The notes beneath the pieces were generated by a model, which saw only the letters and a program-made list of their open reading frames with translations, was not told where the DNA came from and searched no databases. From Fluoribacter dumoffii NY 23 (GTDB lineage Bacteria > Pseudomonadota > Gammaproteobacteria > Legionellales > Legionellaceae): 64,000 nt of DNA. The DNA lies in assembly GCF_000236165.1 (NCBI RefSeq), contig NZ_CM001373.1, positions 2,488,500 to 2,552,499 on the forward strand, in the 5' to 3' direction. Numbering within the stretch: position 1 is the stretch's first letter; each line of letters begins with the position of its first letter. Position numbers and translations under genes: made by a program. This document shows, in pieces, positions 46,459 through 53,702 of this stretch.

Positions 46459-46836
46459 ATGTTGAATCTTGATACTGAAACCATTTGCGATCTTCTTGAT
46501 AAAGCGCGGCAATTCCAGGTGAAGGAGGAGGTAAGTTTTCCTGAAGTTACAGAGGAAATGGATGCAAACTACGTACTGGCTGATTACCAAAATGATCCTG
46601 TTTACCAGGAAGTTATTGAATACATTGATAATTTACGCCCTGATCAACAAGCAACCCTGGTTGCCCTAATGTATTTAGGACGTGGTGATTATGCTCAGGA
46701 TGAGTGGGAAGATGCTCTTACTTTTGCTCTGGAAGAAGTAACCGAGCATACCGGAGAATATTTGCTATCCAGACCCACAGTTGCTGATGATATCGGTCGA
46801 GGATTAAACATGCTAGGCCTTTCCTGTGAAGAGTAG
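46459..46836 (+). CDS. DUF3775 domain protein
   Basis: 125 residues, acidic. The LDTETICDLLDKARQFQVKEE start, the LRPDQQATLVALMYLGRGDY core and the LLSRPTVADDIGRGLNMLG end match the DUF3775 family. Function unknown. AAGGAG precedes ATG 46459. Eighteen bases separate it from the DUF72 gene, so the two are likely one operon. Confidence 0.85.
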   Translation: MLNLDTETICDLLDKARQFQVKEEVSFPEVTEEMDANYVLADYQNDPVYQEVIEYIDNLRPDQQATLVALMYLGRGDYAQDEWEDALTFALEEVTEHTGEYLLSRPTVADDIGRGLNMLGLSCEE

Positions 46837-46853
46837 ATCTTTAAGGAACAGTA

Positions 46854-47603
46854 ATGGCCTTCGTTAATATCGGTACCTCAGGATGGAGTTTTAATGGATG
46901 GAAAGAAATTTTTTACCCTCCAACACTGGCAGAAAAAGATACGTTAGCTTATTACTCCAGCATCTTTGAGACGGTAGAGCTTAACAGCAGTTTTTATCGC
47001 ATACCCTCTAAAAATTCCATTGCAAAATGGAAGGAAACGACTCCGGATGAATTTATTTTTTCTTGTAAGGCAAACCGCTACTTAACTCATGTAAAAATGC
47101 TCAAAGAGGTTCCGGATACCCTCCAATATTTTCTGCAGATTATCGAAGGGTTGGGAGAAAAATTAGGGCCAGTCCTTTTTCAGCTCCCACCTTATTGGCC
47201 AATTAATGTGGAACGTCTGAAACAATTTATCCAGCAATTGTCTGATTCATTTCATTATACGTTTGAGTTTAGAAATACAAGTTGGTTATGCCAGGAAGTC
47301 TATGATTTACTTGCTCAAAAAAATATTGCCCTGTGTTTTTATGATTTCAAGGGGTTTCAGTGTCCGGAAGTGATTACCAGTGACTTCATTTACTTACGTC
47401 TACATGGGCCACACCTCGAGCCTTATGCCGGTCACTATCCAGAAAAAACACTTTTAAACTATGCGCACAAATTTGCTCATTGGCAGCAAAAAGTAAAACA
47501 TATTTTTTGCTATCTTGATAACGATCACAAAGTAGTTGCCCCCCATGATGCACAAGTTTTGCAAGGACTGGTACGATTGACATTTAATATGACTGCGCAA
47601 TAA
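46854..47603 (+). CDS. yecE: DUF72 (YecE-like) protein
   Basis: 249 residues with the YecE landmarks: IGTSGWSFNGWKEIFYP, YYSSIFETVELNSSFYRIP, FSCKANRYLTH, LFQLPPYWP and YLRLHGP. A TIM-barrel-like protein of unknown activity. It starts 18 bases after the DUF3775 gene and is followed after 42 bases by the CoA-transferase gene. Confidence 0.93.
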   Translation: MAFVNIGTSGWSFNGWKEIFYPPTLAEKDTLAYYSSIFETVELNSSFYRIPSKNSIAKWKETTPDEFIFSCKANRYLTHVKMLKEVPDTLQYFLQIIEGLGEKLGPVLFQLPPYWPINVERLKQFIQQLSDSFHYTFEFRNTSWLCQEVYDLLAQKNIALCFYDFKGFQCPEVITSDFIYLRLHGPHLEPYAGHYPEKTLLNYAHKFAHWQQKVKHIFCYLDNDHKVVAPHDAQVLQGLVRLTFNMTAQ

Positions 47604-47645
47604 TCTAACCTACGAGTCTGCTTCGGTTTATGTTAAGGATGATGA

Positions 47646-48959
47646 ATGAACTTTGATAAACAGTATCAACAAAAATTGTGCTCCGCTGAACAAGCCGTAA
47701 CCTTAATCCCTGCCACTGCGGTAATTTCCATGGGCATGCGTGTCGCCACCCCCCCAGCTCTATGTCATGCTCTGGCTGCCCGTGCGCAAGCAGGTGAATT
47801 GCAAGAACTAAAAGTCTATTACCTTCGCTGCGGTGATGTAGCCCTAAACACTATTTTCCAGGAATCCTTACTGCATATTATCAGGCCCTATTCCTCAATG
47901 TTGTCCAAAGGGGAAGTTGAACTGGCTGAGCGAGGATATGCTCAAGGTAAAAAATACATCAATTTTGTACCCATAAGTTTTAGCCGTTATCCCTCAACTA
48001 TTAAAGCAGTTACGAAACTGGATGCTTTTATTACTACTGTATCTCCTATGGACAAATTCGGCTTTTTCAATTTAGGCACTAATGGCGATTATGCCATTGA
48101 ACTAAGCCGTTATGCAGACAAATTAATCGTCGAAGTTAATGAAAACATGCCAAGAACTGCAGGCTCTACTTTAATCCACATCAGTGAGGTAGATGCGATA
48201 GTCGAAAATACTTCGAAGCTGATAGAAGAACCTTCCAAACCGCCCAGTGAAGTGGATCGTCAAATCGGCCATCACATCACGCCCCTTATTCCTGATGGAG
48301 CAACCATTCAGATGGGAATAGGCAGCGTACCTAATGCCGTATGCGAACAACTAATTAATCACCGGAATCTTGGCATACATACCGAAGTGATTACTTCAGG
48401 TATGATTGAGCTGATTAAAAAAGGAGTAGTTACGAATACCAACAAGACGTTACTTCCTTATGTCAATGTATTTACTTTCGCAATTGGTGATAAAAATCTG
48501 TATGAATTTATTAATGATAATCCATCCATGATGTGCCTCCCGGTTTCCTATGTTAATGAACCCAATGTTATTGAACAAAATAAATTGATGACCTCCGTGA
48601 ATTCTTTTATAGAGATAGATTTTAGTGGACAGGTTAATGCCGAGTTTATAGGCCACCAATTTTCAGGTGCGGGTGGGCAACTGGATTTCATCCGTGGAGT
48701 CCCCTATTCTGAAGGTGGAAAAACGATAATCGCCAGTACTTCTACAGCAAAAAATGGAACCTTATCAAGAATAGTACCCCGGCTTTCCTCAATTGCAACA
48801 GACACACGGCTTGATATTGATTATGTGGTCACTGAATATGGAGTAGCACAATTAAGAGGACGCTCTACTACTGAAAGAACCCGTCAGTTAATTAAAATTG
48901 CTCATCCCTCATTTCGTGAGCAATTAGAACAACAAGCAAAACAACAAGGATTTATTTAA
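47646..48959 (+). CDS. Acetyl-CoA hydrolase/transferase-family CoA-transferase, probable itaconate CoA-transferase
   Basis: 437 residues of the Cat1/4-hydroxybutyrate CoA-transferase family: AVISMGMRVATPPALCHALA, IQMGIGSVPNAVCEQLINH, FSGAGGQLDFIRG and YVVTEYGVAQLRGRSTTERTRQL. The last block is the C-terminal CoA-transferase motif. RipA (itaconyl-CoA transferase) of Yersinia belongs to this family, and the next two genes supply the other pathway steps. It would move CoA from succinyl-CoA or acetyl-CoA to itaconate. AAGGA lies nine bases before the start. The family also includes acetate and 4-hydroxybutyrate enzymes, so the substrate is inferred from context. Confidence 0.82.
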   Translation: MNFDKQYQQKLCSAEQAVTLIPATAVISMGMRVATPPALCHALAARAQAGELQELKVYYLRCGDVALNTIFQESLLHIIRPYSSMLSKGEVELAERGYAQGKKYINFVPISFSRYPSTIKAVTKLDAFITTVSPMDKFGFFNLGTNGDYAIELSRYADKLIVEVNENMPRTAGSTLIHISEVDAIVENTSKLIEEPSKPPSEVDRQIGHHITPLIPDGATIQMGIGSVPNAVCEQLINHRNLGIHTEVITSGMIELIKKGVVTNTNKTLLPYVNVFTFAIGDKNLYEFINDNPSMMCLPVSYVNEPNVIEQNKLMTSVNSFIEIDFSGQVNAEFIGHQFSGAGGQLDFIRGVPYSEGGKTIIASTSTAKNGTLSRIVPRLSSIATDTRLDIDYVVTEYGVAQLRGRSTTERTRQLIKIAHPSFREQLEQQAKQQGFI

Positions 48960-48960
48960 A

Positions 48961-49794
48961 ATGAATTTATTGTATTCCCCTGCCCTGCTCTTCACTCCGG
49001 GCAATAAACCCAAACTTTTTGAAAAAGCGCTGGCCTCTGGAGCAAATGGCCTTATTTTGGAACTGGAAGATGCCGTCCCGCCTGCTGAAAAGAATAAAGC
49101 TCGCGATCATGTAATTGAATTTCTGAAAACCAAACATCCCGATCTACTGATTATTGTGCGGATCAACCATATAACCACTGATGCCGGCTTACCTGATTTA
49201 CAGGCGTTCAAACAGGAGGGGATTTACTATGATGCCATTTTATATCCTAAAACCGAAAGTGCTGAAGAGTTAAATATAGTTTATAAAACACTCAATCTAG
49301 AATCCCGTAACATCCAGATTTTAGCGTTTATCGAAACGGCAAAAGGCTTAATGAATTTGAATTCAATCGTCACCAACGCCCCACTTGCAGGACTGGTTTT
49401 TGGTGCTGCCGATTTTGCCGCGGATGTGGGTTGCCAAATGAATTGGGATGCCCTTTTGCACGCCCGTCATCAAATCATCCAGGCTGCAGCACTTACCCAA
49501 ATCCCAGCAATTGATTCCCCATTTTTTGATTTTACAAATGAAGAACAATTAATTTCTGAAATAATTCGGGTTAAGGAATTGGGTTTTAAAGGGAAACTAG
49601 CCATTCATCCCAGGCAAATCTCTGCCATCAAGCAAAATTTTATCCCCGGGAAAAGAGAAATTGAACGGGCAAAAAAAATTGTTGCACTCTTCGAGGATTC
49701 TGGAGGCAAAGCCTGTCAACTGGATGGACAAATGATAGATGTCCCTGTCTATAAACAGGCCCAGGAAGTACTTAAATTTTTCGAAAAATTATAG
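48961..49794 (+). CDS. CitE-like lyase, probable (S)-citramalyl-CoA lyase
   Basis: 277 residues of the HpcH/HpaI-CitE family: LLFTPGNKPKLFEKALASGA, LELEDAVPP (metal/substrate acidic residues), VRIN, AFIETAKGLMN and VFGAADFAADVG. In the itaconate pathway the enzyme splits citramalyl-CoA to pyruvate and acetyl-CoA. It starts one base after the CoA-transferase stop and is followed by the hydratase after five bases, a tight operon. CitE proteins outside citrate lyase are versatile, so the substrate is inferred. Confidence 0.85.
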   Translation: MNLLYSPALLFTPGNKPKLFEKALASGANGLILELEDAVPPAEKNKARDHVIEFLKTKHPDLLIIVRINHITTDAGLPDLQAFKQEGIYYDAILYPKTESAEELNIVYKTLNLESRNIQILAFIETAKGLMNLNSIVTNAPLAGLVFGAADFAADVGCQMNWDALLHARHQIIQAAALTQIPAIDSPFFDFTNEEQLISEIIRVKELGFKGKLAIHPRQISAIKQNFIPGKREIERAKKIVALFEDSGGKACQLDGQMIDVPVYKQAQEVLKFFEKL

Positions 49795-49805
49795 AGGGAA
49801 TGACT

Positions 49806-50321
49806 ATGTCGCATCAGAGCTATAAATCTATTGGGAGCAATCGCTTGCGGGAAGATTTTGGTTTTTATTTCGAAGATTTTGAAGTGGGACAAATTATTGA
49901 ACACAGGCCAGGAAGAACCATAACTCAAAATGACAATATTTGGTTTACATTATTGACAATGAATACAGCCCAATTGCATTTTGATGCTCATTATGCGGAG
50001 CACACAGAGTGGAAAAGACCTTTAGTGAATAGCACATTCACCTTGGCGATCATCACCGGAATGACCGTTAATACCATTTCCAAGAAAGTAGTTGCTAATC
50101 TGGAGTGGGATAAAGTCAAACTATTAAAACCGGTATTTGAGGGGGATACCATTTACGCTGAAAGCGAAATTAAAAAGAAGCGGGAATCAAAATCAAGACC
50201 CGGCCAGGGAATCGTTACGGTAGAAACACGAGGAATTAACCAACATAAAGAGCTCTTCATGTCTTTTGAGCGAACAGTCCTGGTGTATAAGAAAGGGGGC
50301 GCGCCTGAATATGTAATCTAA
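49806..50321 (+). CDS. MaoC-family hydratase, probable itaconyl-CoA hydratase
   Basis: 171 residues from ATG 49806 (GAGGGA lies upstream at a suitable spacing; ATG 49800 is closer to it). Hotdog fold: YFEDFEVGQIIEHRPGRTIT (start), ND..W.TLLTMNTAQLHFDAHYA with the catalytic Asp/His of MaoC, and PLVNSTFTLAIITGM. It resembles the RipB/Ich type that hydrates itaconyl-CoA to citramalyl-CoA. Together with the two preceding genes it forms the full CoA-transferase, hydratase, lyase set for itaconate breakdown. Confidence 0.83.
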   Translation: MSHQSYKSIGSNRLREDFGFYFEDFEVGQIIEHRPGRTITQNDNIWFTLLTMNTAQLHFDAHYAEHTEWKRPLVNSTFTLAIITGMTVNTISKKVVANLEWDKVKLLKPVFEGDTIYAESEIKKKRESKSRPGQGIVTVETRGINQHKELFMSFERTVLVYKKGGAPEYVI

Positions 50322-50456
50322 ACCCGACAATGCTTCAAAAGAAATTTCTTTTTCTGGAATGAACACTTGTCAAATCAAGTCTGTTCATGCAAAGATAATT
50401 CTTGAAACACTTTGAAAAATAATTGTAACGTTTTAGCTGTAATCTCGGAGGGACCT

Positions 50457-51521
50457 ATGATGAAGCGAATATTCGTAGCCGATCAAACCATACGACACAA
50501 AAGCCCCGCTTTTAAAATCACCTCACCCCAAACACTGTCTCTGAACAGACTGTTCTCGACATCCATGAGGCCACAAAAAACAGAAGCCACACCCACAAAT
50601 TTTACAAAACATCCTGATCCTCTTTTTTTTAAAAAATTAAAAGTGGAAGAACACAAACAATTTACGATAAAAAAAAGAATGCGTTTTGATTATAAGGACA
50701 ATTACACTGCCGCACTCAACTTGCCCTATTCAAATTATCTTTTGGCACTAAAAAACAAGGATCATAATGCGCTTCTTGTCCTATCAAAAGAAAACATAAT
50801 TGAACACTCCAATCGTCGCGTGGACTTTCTTTTTTATACTCTCGTTGCTTATTATAAGACGGGGATTTTACCTACTTTTGGCCATACCAGTTTACAGCAC
50901 GGGAAGGGACGTACAACCCGAAAAAATACAAATATTTCCGAAGCCTGTCACAGCAGCCTGATGCCCGCCCTACTTGATAAAACAATTTACCAAAACGGCA
51001 AAACGGGAGAAAAGCATAAAAGTCTATTATCAGGTACTCATCTTATGGACAGCTTGAACTCGACGGTCGAATTACCCCCATTTGTTAATGATTTTGATGA
51101 TTTGTTAGAAAATTTATGCAGGGAAAAATCGTTGAATATCCTGCATAAGGTATCCGCTGGAACCCTAAATCCCATTACCGGTTTGACTCAGTTTCTACAA
51201 ATAATCAGTGGAGTTTTGAAAAAACTTGCAGAAGATGCGAACCGAAAAAGCCAATCCTGCTTACCCCAATGTTCTTTAATGAAGCCGCAATTTAATCCGA
51301 AACTGATTGAGCTTGTCCGCACCGGAACTCTGGCAACAACATTTTCCTTCCAGACTCAAACTGCATCTGAGGCATACATCCAACTCCTACTCCGAATGAC
51401 TCCCGCAGAAAAAGTTTTATGTAAGGACAATAGAAACAAGGAAAAAATGTATTTGGATAAAATTATGGAATTACAACAAGAAATTTTAGAGTCCAAAAGC
51501 AGTAAATGTCATTCACCTTAA
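50457..51521 (+). CDS. Hypothetical protein, 354 aa, possible effector
   Basis: I do not recognise the family. ATG 50457 has GGAGG seven bases upstream; an in-frame TTG 45 bases before is rejected. It is basic and helical with no signal peptide. A region QHGKGRTTRKNTN and a later CLPQCSLMKPQFN are the only notable stretches. The C-terminus (MELQQEILESKSSKCHSP) combines a Glu-containing helix with a polar serine-rich end, a pattern seen in Dot/Icm substrates. The idea that it is an effector rests on that pattern and on the lack of any enzyme motif. Confidence 0.6.
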   Translation: MMKRIFVADQTIRHKSPAFKITSPQTLSLNRLFSTSMRPQKTEATPTNFTKHPDPLFFKKLKVEEHKQFTIKKRMRFDYKDNYTAALNLPYSNYLLALKNKDHNALLVLSKENIIEHSNRRVDFLFYTLVAYYKTGILPTFGHTSLQHGKGRTTRKNTNISEACHSSLMPALLDKTIYQNGKTGEKHKSLLSGTHLMDSLNSTVELPPFVNDFDDLLENLCREKSLNILHKVSAGTLNPITGLTQFLQIISGVLKKLAEDANRKSQSCLPQCSLMKPQFNPKLIELVRTGTLATTFSFQTQTASEAYIQLLLRMTPAEKVLCKDNRNKEKMYLDKIMELQQEILESKSSKCHSP

Positions 51522-51656
51522 TGCTTGAACCAGCGAAAAGTAAACTGGACTTAATGGAAATAGCAGGGAAGGAGCTCTGGTTATACCCTAAAAACTTAAC
51601 TAGAATGAATAAGATTAACTGCTTATAAATAAAAACTTTTACACAGGTGTCTCTAC

Positions 51657-53027
51657 ATGAATATCCGCACTGTTGTTGAAGAGCAAAGAAAGTTTGCAGC
51701 TGATGGAACAGCTAAAGCGATTGATTTTCGTAAGCAGCAACTGCAGAAATTAAAAAACATCCTCAAGCAAAATGAGCAACTTCTCTCGGAAGCCCTCTAT
51801 GCGGATATAAAAAAATCCCAATTTGAAACGTATTTAACTGAACTTGCCTTAATTTATCATGAACTGGATAAAGCTATTAAATACGTACACAAATGGGCCA
51901 AACCCAAAGCAATCCGCACAGAATTGGTAAGCCAGCCAGGGAAAAGTTTCATCTTGCCTGAGCCCTATGGTACGACCCTCATTATAGGGGCATGGAATTA
52001 TCCGTACCAACTCACCTTAAGTCCTTTAGTCGCAGCTATGGTAGCTGGAAATACCAGCATCATTAAACCGAGTGAATTACCAAAAAATACTTCATCAGCG
52101 CTGGCAAAAATACTCAATTCAAATTTTGATCCCGCTTATCTTTATGTTGCTGAAGGCGGTATCGAGGTAACTCAAGAGCTTCTGGATATGCGTTTTGATA
52201 AGATATTTTTTACCGGCAGTACCGCAGTAGGCAAAATAGTTGCTAAAGCTGCAGCAGAACATTTAACACCGATTACCCTTGAATTGGGCGGAAAAAGTCC
52301 CTGCTTAGTTTTTGCTGATGCAGATCTTAAAATTTCTGCACAGCGCATTGTCTGGGGAAAATTTTTAAATGCAGGCCAAACCTGTATTGCACCTGATTAT
52401 CTGTTGGTTGAGGAAAAGATTTACCACCCTTTTATGGAAGAGCTTAAAAGTCAAATCAGCAAAATTATTGGTTCAAACCCGATGGAGAGCGAAAGTTACA
52501 CCCGTATTATTAACCAAAAACATGTGCAACGGTTGAAAAAACTCATTGATCCTCAAAAATTATTCTCTGGTGGTCAGGTCATTGAGACCGAGAATTATAT
52601 TGAACCAACCCTTCTTAAGGATGTGAGTTTTGCAGATGAAATTATGAAAGAGGAAATTTTTGGTCCAATTTTACCGGTTATCCCTTTCACTAACCTTGAG
52701 TCTGTCCTTTGCGAAATCAAATCACGCCCACGTCCGTTGTCTCTTTATATATTTGGAAAAGATTCGCAAGTACAATCACAAATTTTACATGAAGTTTCTT
52801 TTGGGGGTGGCTGTATCAACGATGTAATTATGCATATTTGCAATTCAAATCTTCCCTTTGGTGGTGTGGGGGACAGTGGAATGGGAAATTATCATGGGGA
52901 GGCGGGCTTTAAAACATTCAGTCACTACAAAAGTATTCTAAAAAGACCTTTCTGGTTTGAGCTCCCCCTTAAATATAGACCTTATACCCAGTTGAAACAA
53001 AAAATAATCCGAACCATTATGGGCTGA
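51657..53027 (+). CDS. Class 3-type aldehyde dehydrogenase
   Basis: 456 residues, the short form without the extra N-terminal residues of class 1/2 enzymes. Landmarks: IIGAWNYPYQLTLSPLVAA, FFTGSTAVGKIV, catalytic Glu in ELGGKSP and catalytic Cys in NAGQTCIAPDY, and GVGDSGMGNYHGEAGF near the end. It oxidises medium- or long-chain aldehydes with NAD(P). The C-terminus (LPLKYRPYTQLKQKIIRTIMG) is hydrophobic-basic, as in membrane-associated class 3 enzymes. A perfect 10-bp hairpin follows at 53053-53091. Confidence 0.93.
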   Translation: MNIRTVVEEQRKFAADGTAKAIDFRKQQLQKLKNILKQNEQLLSEALYADIKKSQFETYLTELALIYHELDKAIKYVHKWAKPKAIRTELVSQPGKSFILPEPYGTTLIIGAWNYPYQLTLSPLVAAMVAGNTSIIKPSELPKNTSSALAKILNSNFDPAYLYVAEGGIEVTQELLDMRFDKIFFTGSTAVGKIVAKAAAEHLTPITLELGGKSPCLVFADADLKISAQRIVWGKFLNAGQTCIAPDYLLVEEKIYHPFMEELKSQISKIIGSNPMESESYTRIINQKHVQRLKKLIDPQKLFSGGQVIETENYIEPTLLKDVSFADEIMKEEIFGPILPVIPFTNLESVLCEIKSRPRPLSLYIFGKDSQVQSQILHEVSFGGGCINDVIMHICNSNLPFGGVGDSGMGNYHGEAGFKTFSHYKSILKRPFWFELPLKYRPYTQLKQKIIRTIMG

Positions 53028-53052
53028 AGCCTTAAATAAATTGTAAGGAAAA

Positions 53053-53091
53053 AATAACCCCTCATCCCGATATTATGGACTAGGGGTTATT
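53053..53091. terminator. Terminator hairpin between the ALDH gene and the convergent ORF
   Basis: AATAACCCCT (53053-53062) pairs perfectly with AGGGGTTATT (53082-53091), loop 19. It overlaps the last codons of the minus-strand gene ending at 53073 and may end both transcripts. Confidence 0.65.
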
Positions 53092-53531
53092 CCAATTCGT
53101 TTTTCATTCGCAGTAATACGTTGTGCTCTTTTAGCAATAGCCGCTTGTAACTCAAGAAAAAATGGGGAGTAGCATGAAGAAGAATTTTTTTCTGATTCAA
53201 ACTGCTTACCCCATGTTACATCCAGTTCGGGCTGAATATTTAATTGTCTGTCTAGCATTGAATCCAGAGAATGAGTCTTTTCTTGATAACCCGTTAAAAA
53301 TAATCTACATTCCTGAGCAAAGAATTGATTTTCTCCCAACATCAATGCAGAGGAGCTGAGAAAACCAATAATGCGTTCATCCTTATGTTCATTTTTATGT
53401 TTCACCACGAGAAACATCAATTCTTTTAACAAGGGGTAAATTAAGGAATACTCTTTATCTTCCTTTCCACTTTCTTCATAGTTATCCACTAAATTTTGCA
53501 ACAGTTTAATACACTCTTCACTGACTGGCAT
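53073..53531 (-). CDS. Hypothetical helical protein, about 152 aa
   Basis: Not recognised. I choose ATG 53531 because GGAG lies seven bases upstream; an in-frame Met at 53555 gives eight more residues. It is soluble and helix-rich (EECIKLLQNLVDNYEESGKE, LMFLVVKHKNEHKDERIIG), with serine-rich DLE..SSSCYSPFF near the end. No signal peptide. It lies between an ALDH gene and the hybrid kinase gene, on the opposite strand. Confidence 0.55.
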   Translation of the reverse strand: MPVSEECIKLLQNLVDNYEESGKEDKEYSLIYPLLKELMFLVVKHKNEHKDERIIGFLSSSALMLGENQFFAQECRLFLTGYQEKTHSLDSMLDRQLNIQPELDVTWGKQFESEKNSSSCYSPFFLELQAAIAKRAQRITANEKRIGITPSP

Positions 53532-53702
53532 TTTTGGCTCCAGGTAATTAAACATTTCTTTATTTAATACCCTGAGAGCTCATTAAGCAAGAAAAGATCC
53601 AATATGTTTTTTTTCCGGGATACCTATTTGTAAAATAGACAGGGTTTCTCTTGTGCGTAGGGAAGATTGGGTCTATAACTTTAAAAATAAAGAGAGTTAC
53701 TT

